This document shows positions 55,470 to 63,961 of a stretch of DNA of 64,000 bases, piece after piece. The notes under the pieces are model-generated. The model was not told the origin of the DNA and made no database searches. It saw nothing but the letters and a program-made list of their open reading frames with translations. Position 1 is the first letter of the stretch. The number at the start of each line of letters is the position of its first letter. This DNA comes from Thermomonas hydrothermalis (GTDB taxonomy: Bacteria > Pseudomonadota > Gammaproteobacteria > Xanthomonadales > Xanthomonadaceae), in assembly GCF_900129205.1 (NCBI RefSeq), contig NZ_FQUK01000006.1, positions 33,622-97,621 of the forward strand, read 5' to 3'. A program made the position numbers and the translations under genes.

Positions 55470-56062
55470 GCCACCGATTCCAGATAGGGTCGCATGACGT
55501 TCGCCATCCGAAGCTGGCTCGCCAGTCGCCAGATTTCATCGTGGCTCGTGCGACGCTCGCGGCGCACCTGGGACAGCGCCTCCAGTGCCACGTCCAGGCC
55601 AATCCTGTTGCGGAACTTGAAACAATCCACGACGGTCCGTGCGACCCCGGTCACCCGAAGCGGCACGCCGTCGCGGACATGCGTTTCGATCCCGGCCGAG
55701 AGGCTGACACCCGAGTAGCGAACGACTCGCAGCGAAGGCCAGTCCAGCTTGGGCGCGTGCCGTCCTGCGGCGATACCCAGCCAGACCGAGTGCGGTGCCT
55801 GTGTCGTCAGTCCGTGGAAGCGCAGCGCCGTCAGGAGGCAGAAGAAGCCATCGGGCACGCGGCGCGAGACGATCTGCAGTCCCTCGTCCGCCGCCGGCAC
55901 CCGTCCGGGCAGCGAGTAGACGCCACGTGCCAGTCTGACCAGCTCACCCCGCTGCACCAGACGCGTGATCTGGGCGCCTTCCAGCCCGGCGGCCCGGAGG
56001 TCGCGGGCGCGGACACTGCCCTGGGCTGCGAGCAGGCGTTTGGCTTTGGCGTGGGGATCCAT
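55466..56062 (-). CDS. AbiEi-family antitoxin
   Basis: A 198-aa antitoxin. The N-terminal winged-helix part (AKRLLAAQGSVRARDLRAAGLEGAQITRLVQRGELVRLARGVYSLPG, broken at GS and GL) is the DNA-binding domain of AbiEi, and the C-terminal half (VVRYSGVSLSAGIETHVRDGVPLRVTGVARTVVDCFKFRNRIGLDVALEAL) is the COG5340-type antitoxin domain. AbiEi represses its operon by binding inverted repeats. ATG at 56062; upstream on the minus strand TTGACT (near 56098-56093) in an AT-rich stretch may be the -35. Translationally coupled to the toxin. Confidence 0.88.
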   Translation of the reverse strand: MDPHAKAKRLLAAQGSVRARDLRAAGLEGAQITRLVQRGELVRLARGVYSLPGRVPAADEGLQIVSRRVPDGFFCLLTALRFHGLTTQAPHSVWLGIAAGRHAPKLDWPSLRVVRYSGVSLSAGIETHVRDGVPLRVTGVARTVVDCFKFRNRIGLDVALEALSQVRRERRTSHDEIWRLASQLRMANVMRPYLESVA

Positions 56063-56273
56063 GTCGCAAGGTTGTTCTAATTCCACTATCAAAGTCAATT
56101 GTGTGTGCGTTTTTGTAACGCCAGGTGTGCCCCGAAGGTCGCCTCTACTCCGTTGTGCCGCGGAGAGCATTGAGGCAAGCCGCCCAATGGCCTCAAGCGC
56201 TTGCGGGCCGGGCATGGCGCGTGCAGAAGTCGGCCAGAGCAATCGAGCGAAAAGAGAGGGGCTGCGATCTTGC

Positions 56274-56295
56274 GCGGCGTCCGAAGCCGTTGGTC
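56274..56295 (+). repeat. Direct repeat copy 2 (tRNA-Arg anticodon arm fragment), putative att site
   Basis: Matches 54499-54520 at 21 of 22 bases. The rest of the tRNA (D arm, T arm, acceptor) is not present, so this is a fragment and not a second gene. The two copies bracket about 1.75 kb that holds only the AbiE pair; no integrase gene is visible. Confidence 0.6.
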
Positions 56296-56312
56296 AGGGT
56301 GGCGCGGATCTA

Positions 56313-56323
56313 CCCCCCCCCCC
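56313..56323. repeat. Homopolymer tract of eleven C
   Basis: Eleven consecutive C lie between the island end and the 3' end of the GGDEF/EAL gene. It is outside any called coding region. Such tracts are prone to slippage or sequencing error. Confidence 0.9.
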
Positions 56324-56333
56324 GCAACGGTGC

Positions 56334-58241
56334 TCAGGCGACGGATGGCGTGTGCGTGCGCAGATAGTCCAGAAACGCTGGTGCCGGCAGCGCAGGGGAC
56401 CAATGGAAGCCCTGCCCGGCATCGCATCCGAACTGGCGCAGGCGGGTCAGGGTCGGGGCATCTTCCACGCCTTCGGCCACCAGTTGCAGATTGAGGCAGC
56501 GGCCCATCTCGATGATGGCGCGCACCAGGCCTTCATCCTGCGGGTCGCTGGTCATCCGCCGCACGAAGGACTGGTCGATCTTGAGGCGATGCACGGCAAA
56601 CCGGCGCAGGTAGCCCAGATTGGAGTAGCCGGTACCGAAGTCGTCGATGGCGATCCGCACGCCGCGGCTGGCCAGGTTTTGCAGGGTGTTGGTGATGTAG
56701 GCGGCATCGGCCATCAGCAACGACTCGGTGAGTTCCACCTCCAGGGCACTGGCGGGCAGCCCGGACGTGGCCAGTGCCTGGGTGATTTCGCGCTCGAAAT
56801 CATCACGGCGGAACTGCAGCGCGGACACGTTCACCGCCACGCTGAGATCGGCAAACCCTTGCGTGCGCCAGTGCTGGGCGTCTCGGCAGGCTTGATGCAG
56901 CACCCAGGCGCCCAGGTCGTGGATCAGGCCGCTGCGTTCGGCCACCGGGATGAAATGTGCCGGCGAGATCGGGCCCAGTTCCGGATGGCGCCAGCGCACC
57001 AGGGCTTCCGCGCCGATGATGCGGCCACTGGCCAGTTCGATCTGCGGCTGGTAATGCAGTTCCAGTTGCGGGGTGCCCAGCGCCGAGCGCAGTGCGGCGG
57101 CCAGATGCAGATGTTCGGCCACGCTCTCGTTCATGCTCGGGTCGAAGAAGCGGAACGTGTTGCGACCGGCATCCTTGGCCTGATACATGGCCATGTCCGC
57201 GTGCCGGAGCAGGGTGCCCACGTCCATGCCGTCGCGGGGTGCCACCGCGATGCCGAGCGAGGCGGTGACCAGCACATCCACGCCATCGACCGAAAACGCC
57301 TGGCTGAGCAGGTGGGTGAGCTTGGCCACCACCGAAACGATGGCGTCTTCTTCCTGCAGGCCACCCATCAGGATTAGGAACTCGTCGCCGGACAACCGCG
57401 CCACCGTGTCGGAATCGCGCACGCAGCCTTGCAGGGTATCCGCCACCTGGCACAGCAGGGCGTCGCCGGCGGCATGGCCCAGTGAGTCGTTGATGGTCTT
57501 GAAGTTGTCCAGATCCAGAAACATCACCGCCACCATGTCCCGGTTGCGGCGGGCCTGTTGCAGCAGCTGGGACAGCCGATCCTTGGCCAGCGCCCGGTTA
57601 GGCAGGCCGGTCAGGCTGTCGCGCTGGGCCAGGATCTCGATCTGCGCATGCGATTGCTCCAACGCCTGCTTGCCTTCTTCGAGCTGGCGCATGGTGCGCT
57701 GGATGTCCTGGGAGATCAGCCGAACGAACAGCCCGGTCGCGGCAAGTACCAGCGCGATGACAAACAGCCGCCGCCACGGCAGCGGCTGACGCGGCAGGCT
57801 GGGCAGGATGCCGGTGCGATCCAGCACGAAAAAGCCCACCACCACCAGCAGCATGGCGGCCAGCATCCATGGCAGTGCGCGCCGGGATGAAAAGGTCTGG
57901 GTAAACAGCAGAAGTGCGGGGAATGTCAGCAATGCTTCGTCGTACAGCCCCTGGTTGAGAACCATCACCAGGGTCAGCACGGCAAACAGGGCAACCGCAG
58001 TCAGATTGGCGGCCAGCCGTGGTCGTTGTTCGACCTGCCTGAGTGCAAACAGCAAAATGCCGATCAGCAAGGCTTCCAGCGCGGCCACTGGATAGAACCC
58101 GATGGCCAGGTTGAGCCCCAGGGTGAGGCAGAAACACAGCACTAGCAGCCAGAGGATCTGCCGCAGCCGCACCTGCCAGCCCGCAGGTGCGGTGGGGGCC
58201 TCATCGTGTGCTTGGGCGGGGGCGTGCGGTTGGTCGGTCAT
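56334..58241 (-). CDS. Membrane-bound GGDEF/EAL cyclic-di-GMP enzyme
   Basis: A 635-aa protein: about five to six transmembrane helices in the first 190 residues, a short coiled linker (RTMRQLEEGKQALEQSHAQIE), a GGDEF domain (RDSLTGLPNRALAKDRL; signature SGDEF in place of GGDEF) and a C-terminal EAL domain with GAEALVRWRHP, the metal/catalytic blocks VELTESLLM, IDDFGTGYSNLGYLR and LVAEGVED. EAL residues look complete, so phosphodiesterase activity is likely; the Ser variant of GGDEF is tolerated in some active cyclases. The membrane part probably senses a signal. ATG 58241 or the in-frame ATG 58286 may start it. Divergent from ntrB. Confidence 0.92.
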   Translation of the reverse strand: MTDQPHAPAQAHDEAPTAPAGWQVRLRQILWLLVLCFCLTLGLNLAIGFYPVAALEALLIGILLFALRQVEQRPRLAANLTAVALFAVLTLVMVLNQGLYDEALLTFPALLLFTQTFSSRRALPWMLAAMLLVVVGFFVLDRTGILPSLPRQPLPWRRLFVIALVLAATGLFVRLISQDIQRTMRQLEEGKQALEQSHAQIEILAQRDSLTGLPNRALAKDRLSQLLQQARRNRDMVAVMFLDLDNFKTINDSLGHAAGDALLCQVADTLQGCVRDSDTVARLSGDEFLILMGGLQEEDAIVSVVAKLTHLLSQAFSVDGVDVLVTASLGIAVAPRDGMDVGTLLRHADMAMYQAKDAGRNTFRFFDPSMNESVAEHLHLAAALRSALGTPQLELHYQPQIELASGRIIGAEALVRWRHPELGPISPAHFIPVAERSGLIHDLGAWVLHQACRDAQHWRTQGFADLSVAVNVSALQFRRDDFEREITQALATSGLPASALEVELTESLLMADAAYITNTLQNLASRGVRIAIDDFGTGYSNLGYLRRFAVHRLKIDQSFVRRMTSDPQDEGLVRAIIEMGRCLNLQLVAEGVEDAPTLTRLRQFGCDAGQGFHWSPALPAPAFLDYLRTHTPSVA

Positions 58242-58380
58242 GCGGTCGGCGGTGGCGCGTAACGGGGTGCCGGGGCGTCCAGCCATGACATTGACGGCCG
58301 CGCCGACGGATTTTCAATGCGGAATCCACCGCCGCAGCGCGTGGCGGGGCGGTTTGCAACACCCTGCTAGATTAGTGCAA

Positions 58381-59415
58381 ATGGACCTTGCTCCCGATCC
58401 GGCCCTGCTCGATGCCCTGTCCACGCCGGTCTTACGGCTGGATGCGGCGGGCGTGGTGCGCTTTGCCAACCTTGCCACTGCGCGCTGGCTGGGCGTGGGC
58501 GTGCGCCGGTTGTTGGGGCTGCATGCGGCGGCGCTGGAGCAGGATGGCCGCCAGCTGGCCGATTGCCTGGCGGTTCCCTTGCAGGCACCGCTGCGGCTGC
58601 GACGGGTGATGCTCGGGCTGCCCAATGGCCCGGCCCCGCGGTTTGCCGACCTCTGGCTGGCCCCAGCGGATGCCGGGTGCTGGCTGGAGGCGCATCCGGT
58701 GGAGGAGTTTCCGGGCGAGGATCCGGCGCGGCTGCTGCCCTCGGCCCTGGCCGCCTCGTTGAAAGGCCTGGCGCATGAGCTGCGCAATCCGCTGCTGGGC
58801 ATCAAGGGTGCGGCACAACTGCTGGCGCGGCGGGTGGAAGGCGAGAGCCGCGAGCTGACGGCGATCATCGAAAGCGAAGTCGGTCGGCTGTCGGCCCTGG
58901 TGGATCGTCTGCTCAGCCCGGCGCCGCCACGCCCATTCGCGCCCGTCAACATCCATGCCGTGCTGGAACGGGTGCTGCGTCTGGCCGAGCACGATGCCGG
59001 CTGGGCGGTGCAGTTGCAGCGCGATTACGATCCCTCGCTGCCGGAGCTGCAAGGCGATGCCGACCGGCTCAGTCAGGCGGTGTGGAACCTGGTGCGCAAT
59101 GCCCTGGAGGCCGGCGCCGGCACGGTCACCCTGCGCACCCGCGTCGAGCACGCGGCCCGCATCGGCGAGGCGCCGCCCACCCTGGCGCTGCGGCTGGACG
59201 TGATCGACGACGGCCGTGGCGTGCCTGCGGAACTGGCCGAGCACCTGCTGCTGCCGCTGGTCAGCGGCCGTGCCGATGGGACCGGGCTGGGGCTGGCGCT
59301 GGCGCAGCAGGTGGCGCGCGAGCACCGCGGCGTGCTGACCTGGCGCTCCCGTCCGGGGCATACCGTGTTTACCCTGCTGCTGCCGCTGACAGGGACGGAG
59401 GGCGCCCATGACTGA
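58381..59415 (+). CDS. ntrB: Nitrogen-regulation histidine kinase NtrB
   Basis: A 344-aa cytoplasmic kinase/phosphatase (GlnL). A small N-terminal PAS-like domain (about 1-115), the phospho-acceptor His132 in LKGLAHELRNPLLGIKGAAQLL, and the ATP-binding domain with LVRNALEAGA (N box), VIDDGRGVP (G1) and ADGTGLGLALAQQV (G2). PII proteins would switch it with the nitrogen state; it phosphorylates NtrC. The ATG at 58381 has TAGATT only eight bases upstream, so the transcript may have a very short leader. It overlaps ntrC by eight bases. Confidence 0.94.
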   Translation: MDLAPDPALLDALSTPVLRLDAAGVVRFANLATARWLGVGVRRLLGLHAAALEQDGRQLADCLAVPLQAPLRLRRVMLGLPNGPAPRFADLWLAPADAGCWLEAHPVEEFPGEDPARLLPSALAASLKGLAHELRNPLLGIKGAAQLLARRVEGESRELTAIIESEVGRLSALVDRLLSPAPPRPFAPVNIHAVLERVLRLAEHDAGWAVQLQRDYDPSLPELQGDADRLSQAVWNLVRNALEAGAGTVTLRTRVEHAARIGEAPPTLALRLDVIDDGRGVPAELAEHLLLPLVSGRADGTGLGLALAQQVAREHRGVLTWRSRPGHTVFTLLLPLTGTEGAHD

Positions 59416-60823
59416 ACCGGCCCGGATCTGGGTGGTGGACGATGACCGCTCGGTGCGCTTCGTGCTGGCCGCGGCGCTGGAGGAGGCGGGCTTTCAGGTC
59501 ACGGCATTTGCCGATGCCGCCGAAGTGCTGGCGGCGCTGGTGGCCGGGCGATGCCCGGATCTGCTGTTGACCGATGTGCGCATGCCGGGTGACAGCGGGC
59601 TGGTGCTGTTGGACAAGGTGAAAGCTGCGCTGCCGCACCTGCCGGTGATCGTGATGTCGGCGCATACCGACGTGGCCAGCACCGCCGGGGCCTTCCGGGG
59701 CGGCGCGCAGGAGTTTTTGTCCAAGCCGTTCGACATGGACGAGGCGGTGGCGCTGGTGCAGCGTGCGCTTCCGGGCAGCCCGCCGCGTCCGGTCGCACCC
59801 ACCCCGACGGTGGAGGGCGGGCAGGCGTTGATCGGACAGGCACCGGCCATGCGCGCACTGTTTCGTGCCATCGGTCGGCTGGCGCAGGTGCCGTTGTCGG
59901 TGCTGATCACCGGCGAGACCGGCACCGGCAAGGAACTGGTGGCGCGCGCGCTGCACCGCGAATCGCCGCGTGCCGGCAAGCCCTTCATCGCCCTCAATAC
60001 GGCGGCCATCCCGGCCGAGTTGCTGGAGTCGGAGCTGTTCGGCCACGAAGCCGGCGCCTTCACCGGAGCCCAGCGGCGGCATCTGGGCCGTTTCGAGCAG
60101 GCCGACGGCGGCACCCTGTTCCTGGACGAGATCGGTGACATGCCTGCCGCGTTGCAGACCCGCCTGCTGCGCGTGCTGGCCGAGGGCGAGTTTTTCCGGG
60201 TCGGTGGCCGCGAGCTGGTGCGCGTGGACGTGCGGGTGATCGCCGCCACCCATCAGCCATTGGAAGCACTGGTTGCGCAGGGCCGGTTCCGCGCCGACCT
60301 GCTGCATCGGCTGGACGTGGTGCGGCTGCACCTGCCACCCCTGCGCGAACGCCGCGAAGACATCCCGCTGCTGGCCGGACGGTTTTTGACCGAGGCGGCG
60401 CAGCGCCTGGGGCTGCCGCCCAAGCGGTTGTCCCCGGCCGCGCTGGAACGGCTGCGCGCGCATGCCTGGCCCGGCAATGTGCGTGAGCTGGAGAACGTCT
60501 GCTGGCGGCTGGCGGCGCTGGCACCCGGTGAGCGCATCGGCCCCGAAGACCTGGCCCTGGCCTGGCCCGAAGCCACCCCGGGTGGAAACGACGACGGGGC
60601 GTCGGAGTCCGCCTGGACGGCAGCGCTGGCGGCCTGGGCGCGTGCGCAGCTGGAGGTCGGAGCAGCGGACATCCATGCCCGCGCCCGCGCTCTGCTCGAC
60701 CAGACGTTGCTGGACGCGGCGCTTGCGCGCCACGCCGGGCATCGCCAGCGTGCCGCCCGCGCCCTTGGGCTCAGCCGCAATACCGTCACCCGCAAGCTGG
60801 GTACTTCACGCAAGCGCCGCTGA
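59408..60823 (+). CDS. ntrC: Nitrogen-regulation sigma-54 activator NtrC
   Basis: A 471-aa response regulator (GlnG). Receiver domain with DDD near residue 11, phospho-acceptor Asp56 in DLLLTDVRMPG and Lys in FLSKPFD; AAA+ domain with Walker A GETGTGKE (169-176), the sigma-54 contact loop GAFTGA (216-221), and LFLDEIGDMP; C-terminal Fis-type helix-turn-helix from about 425 (RAARALGLSRNTVTRKL). It should bind the dyad at 10199 and activate the glnA promoter. Translationally coupled to ntrB. Confidence 0.96.
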   Translation: MTEPARIWVVDDDRSVRFVLAAALEEAGFQVTAFADAAEVLAALVAGRCPDLLLTDVRMPGDSGLVLLDKVKAALPHLPVIVMSAHTDVASTAGAFRGGAQEFLSKPFDMDEAVALVQRALPGSPPRPVAPTPTVEGGQALIGQAPAMRALFRAIGRLAQVPLSVLITGETGTGKELVARALHRESPRAGKPFIALNTAAIPAELLESELFGHEAGAFTGAQRRHLGRFEQADGGTLFLDEIGDMPAALQTRLLRVLAEGEFFRVGGRELVRVDVRVIAATHQPLEALVAQGRFRADLLHRLDVVRLHLPPLRERREDIPLLAGRFLTEAAQRLGLPPKRLSPAALERLRAHAWPGNVRELENVCWRLAALAPGERIGPEDLALAWPEATPGGNDDGASESAWTAALAAWARAQLEVGAADIHARARALLDQTLLDAALARHAGHRQRAARALGLSRNTVTRKLGTSRKRR

Positions 60824-60939
60824 GATCAAGGCACCAACCAGCTGGGGATGCGTTACCTTGACGACGCTGATCCCGCAGAGATGGCGGCGTTCAAACGGCT
60901 GTGTCTGGCGGGCATTGCCACCCATCCCGGAGCGTTCCT

Positions 60940-61506
60940 ATGGTCATCTTGCGTTGCTTGCTACTGACAACCTTCGGCACGTTGGTCGCATGTGCCGGGC
61001 CCATACCGACAGCGTCCGTGGCGTCAGGATCGCCCCCGCTGGCGGGTGCCAGGGTCGCGCAGGCGGTGGCGATCATGGCGCCGGCTTCGGGCAGCCTGGT
61101 CAGCGGCCGACTCATCCTCACCCCGGAGGGCGATGGCGTGCGGATTCGCGGTGACATCGGTGGCCTGGCGCCGGATAGCGTGCACGGGTTCCATGTGCAC
61201 GAAAAAGGCGACTGCAGTGCGGCCGATGCCAGCAGTGCCGGCGGGCACTTCAATCCTGCGGGGCAGCCACACGGCCGTGCCGGTCACGGCGCCCACCACG
61301 CCGGAGATATCGACAACCTGATTGCCAATCGCAATGGCGTGGCCCACGTCGATGTGCACGTGGCCGGGGTTAGCCTCGGCGGGGGCGAAGCAAACGATGT
61401 CCTTGGGCGTGCGCTCATCGTCCATGCGGTGCCCGACGATTACACCAGCCAACCCGCCGGCAATGCCGGGGCCCGAATCGCCTGCGGCGTGATCCGCCAG
61501 CCTTAG
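60940..61506 (+). CDS. sodC: Cu/Zn superoxide dismutase, lipoprotein type
   Basis: A 188-aa superoxide dismutase of the periplasmic bacterial type. Copper/zinc ligands: GFHVHEKGDC (two His), the loop GGHFNPAGQPHG, GAHHAGDIDNL (zinc ligands His and Asp) and the last copper His in ALIVHAVPDDY; the disulfide Cys pair and GARIACGVI end are present. The signal ends in LVACAG, which reads as a lipobox, so it may be membrane-anchored. GGAG precedes the ATG at 60940. It probably protects the envelope from external superoxide. Confidence 0.94.
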   Translation: MVILRCLLLTTFGTLVACAGPIPTASVASGSPPLAGARVAQAVAIMAPASGSLVSGRLILTPEGDGVRIRGDIGGLAPDSVHGFHVHEKGDCSAADASSAGGHFNPAGQPHGRAGHGAHHAGDIDNLIANRNGVAHVDVHVAGVSLGGGEANDVLGRALIVHAVPDDYTSQPAGNAGARIACGVIRQP

Positions 61507-62372
61507 CACAGGGCGGCGGCTTCACCCGCGCGGCAGTGCACGAACTCCACCGGCACCGCGTGTGCCTGCAGCACCGCGGCGTATTGGCGCTGCCGCATCT
61601 GGAACAGCTTGAAACCGCGTTCCAGCTGTTGTGGGTCGCTGGCATCGGGCTGGTTGCGACGACGCCAGGCCACCGGATCGAGCAGAGCGATCTGCACCTG
61701 GCCCTGCACGTAGCGGGCCAGCGGCTCGGGCGGAGCGTCCAGCAGGTATTCGCTGTCCGGGGCCAGCAGTGCGGCTTCCAGCAGCGACCACAGCCCGTCC
61801 AGGCCGACGTTGCGATATTGCAGGGCGGTCATCGCCAGCAGGTCGTGCAGGCTGAGCAGGCGGCCGTGCTCGATCTGCGCGGCCAGCGCCTCCTGCACGG
61901 CCAGAGCGGTATCGGCGGAGAGCATGCCGTGATCCAGCAGACGCTCTTCCAGCGCGGCGGTGACGGTGCTGACCTGGTCGCCGCGTAGCACGAACGGAAG
62001 CACCCGCAAGCCGCCGCCGGTGAGTTCAGGATCAGCCTGCAAAGGCAACGGCACCTCGCCGCGGGCATCGGCGCCAAACCCGACGATGCGGGCGCCCTGG
62101 GCCTTGCCGGGGGCGCGTTGCAGCAGTTCCAGTGCGCGCCGATGCAGCGGCCAGCCTGGCCGCAGGGCTTCAGCCGGATCGAAGTGCGCGCCCAGCAGCG
62201 CCAGTTCGCACCCGGTGACCGCAGGAACCTGTGCCGCCAGGTCGCGGCCCAGCCGTTCGGCAATCTGCCCGGCGGCATCCACCGCGAGGGCCGCCCTGTC
62301 GGGGGGCGTGCCATTGCGCAGTTCCAGGGCGATCACGCCGCGGAAGACGGGTTCGGCATCCATGGACGGCAT
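61503..62372 (-). CDS. Hypothetical protein of unknown family
   Basis: A 289-aa cytosolic protein, not recognised. N-terminal half (FRGVIALELRNGTPPDRAALAVDAAGQIAERLGRDLA; CELALLGAHFDPAEALRPGWPLHRRALELLQ) looks alpha/beta, and the C-terminal half is mainly helical (EERLLDHGMLSADTALAVQEALAAQIEHGRLLSLHDLLAMTALQY). It ends with CRAGEAAALC. No metal or nucleotide motif is evident. Stops overlap tail to tail with sodC by four bases. ATG 62372 or the Met at residue 4 may be the start. Neighbour sodC gives no clue; fadI is divergent. Confidence 0.7.
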   Translation of the reverse strand: MPSMDAEPVFRGVIALELRNGTPPDRAALAVDAAGQIAERLGRDLAAQVPAVTGCELALLGAHFDPAEALRPGWPLHRRALELLQRAPGKAQGARIVGFGADARGEVPLPLQADPELTGGGLRVLPFVLRGDQVSTVTAALEERLLDHGMLSADTALAVQEALAAQIEHGRLLSLHDLLAMTALQYRNVGLDGLWSLLEAALLAPDSEYLLDAPPEPLARYVQGQVQIALLDPVAWRRRNQPDASDPQQLERGFKLFQMRQRQYAAVLQAHAVPVEFVHCRAGEAAALC

Positions 62373-62455
62373 CTGAAGTTCCGGCTCGGCAAGGGGAGGC
62401 TACACTTTGCCGACATTATGCCCGCGCTGCGGGCGTCAACTTTTGAGGTGAGGCA

Positions 62456-63733
62456 ATGCAGTTTGGTCGTCCGGTCGCCGTGCTGGGGGGTGTGCGCATT
62501 CCGTTCTGCCGGCAAAACACCGCGTATGCCGATGTCGGCAACTTGGGGTTGTCGGTGCGCACCCTGGGTGCGCTGGTCGAAAAGTTCGGCCTGCACGGGC
62601 AGCGGCTGGGCGAGGTGGCGATGGGGGCGGTGATCAAGCACTCATCCGATTGGAACCTGGCACGCGAGGCCACGTTGTCCTCCGGCCTGTCGCCGCTGAC
62701 GCCTGGCATCACCCTGCAGCGCGCCTGCGGCACCTCGCTGGACAGCGTGCTACTGATCGCCGGCAAGATTGCAACCGGCCAGATCGACGCCGGCATCGGT
62801 GGCGGTTCCGATACCACCTCGGACGTACCGATCGTGTATAGCAAAGCGCTGCGGCAACGCCTGCTGAAAGCCGCCGCGGCCAAGACGTTGCGGGATCGGC
62901 TGGCGGCGTTCAAGGGATTTCGGTTGTCGGAACTCAAGCCGGAGTTCCCTGGCGTGGCCGAACCGCGCACCGGCAAGTCGATGGGCCAGCACTGCGAGGA
63001 CATGGCCAAGGAATGGGGTATTTCGCGTGAGGCCCAGGACGCACTGGCGGTCGATTCCCATCACAAACTGGCCGCGGCCTACGCGCGTGGCTTCTTCGAT
63101 GACCTGGTGGTGAGCTTCCGCGGTGTCAGCCGCGACAACATCCTGCGCCCGGATACCAGCATCGAGAAGCTGGCCACGCTCAAGCCCGCCTTCGACAAGA
63201 CCTCGGGCAAGGGCACCCTGACCGCCGGCAACTCCACCCCGCTTACCGACGGTGCGGCCGCCTGCCTGCTGGCCAGCGACGACTGGGCAGCGGCACACGG
63301 CTTTGAAGTGCTCTGCCACATCCGCGATGCCCAGGTCGCCGCGGTGGATTTCATCCATGGCGAAGGCCTGCTGATGGCGCCCACGGTGGCGGTGGCCGAA
63401 CTGCTGGCGCGCACCGGGCTGACCTTGCAGGACTTCGATTTCTACGAGATCCACGAAGCGTTCGCGGCGCAGGTGCTGTGCACGCTGCGGGCGTGGGAAA
63501 GCGAGGCGTATTGCCGCGACCGGCTTGGGCTGTCGGCGCCGCTGGGGCGGATCGACCCGAACCGGATCAACCCCAATGGCTCTTCGCTCGCCACTGGCCA
63601 CCCGTTTGCGGCCACCGGCGCGCGCATCGTCGCCACCGCCGCCAAGGAACTGAAACTGCGCGGCCATGGCCGCTGCCTGATCAGCATCTGCACCGCCGGC
63701 GGCATGGGTGTGGCGGCGATTTTGGAACGCTAA
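62456..63733 (+). CDS. fadI: Acetyl-CoA acyltransferase (3-ketoacyl-CoA thiolase), FadI type
   Basis: A 425-aa thiolase that cleaves 3-ketoacyl-CoA in the last step of fatty-acid oxidation. Nucleophile Cys in LQRACGTSLDS near residue 91, EIHEAFAAQV, NPNGSSLATGHPFAATGARI with the catalytic His and CTAGGMGVAAILER with the second Cys. Length and the RTGKSMGQHCEDMAKEWGISREAQD block suit FadI (anaerobic or trifunctional-type thiolase). GAGGTGAGG lies just before the ATG at 62456. Its usual partner fadJ is not in the window. A hairpin follows. Confidence 0.92.
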   Translation: MQFGRPVAVLGGVRIPFCRQNTAYADVGNLGLSVRTLGALVEKFGLHGQRLGEVAMGAVIKHSSDWNLAREATLSSGLSPLTPGITLQRACGTSLDSVLLIAGKIATGQIDAGIGGGSDTTSDVPIVYSKALRQRLLKAAAAKTLRDRLAAFKGFRLSELKPEFPGVAEPRTGKSMGQHCEDMAKEWGISREAQDALAVDSHHKLAAAYARGFFDDLVVSFRGVSRDNILRPDTSIEKLATLKPAFDKTSGKGTLTAGNSTPLTDGAAACLLASDDWAAAHGFEVLCHIRDAQVAAVDFIHGEGLLMAPTVAVAELLARTGLTLQDFDFYEIHEAFAAQVLCTLRAWESEAYCRDRLGLSAPLGRIDPNRINPNGSSLATGHPFAATGARIVATAAKELKLRGHGRCLISICTAGGMGVAAILER

Positions 63734-63744
63734 GGACGCTCTGA

Positions 63745-63765
63745 ACAACGCCAGCCTGGCGTTGT
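63745..63765 (+). terminator. Hairpin after fadI
   Basis: A perfect palindrome (63745-63754 and 63756-63765 around one base) lies 12 bases past the fadI stop. It has no U-tract. Confidence 0.5.
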
Positions 63766-63961
63766 CAGCTCAGGTCGATCCCAGCCCATGTTTGGGCTTG
63801 GCGCATACGCGGCAATCGTGTGCGCGAAGGTTGCCTGGTCTACCTGCGCCTGGCGGGTGATGCGCCTGGCCAGGCGGGAGGTGGCAGAACGGTGGCAGAA
63901 AAGAAAAGGCTCCATCGCGTCTGGTGTGGAACGGGCCGCCGGATGATGTCAGCCTTGGCGG

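Noticed and set aside
56125..56367. 80-aa plus-strand frame after the AbiE genes
   Set aside because: Arg/Ala-rich, runs through the tRNA-fragment repeat and the C11 tract, and has no convincing start; more likely non-coding island edge.
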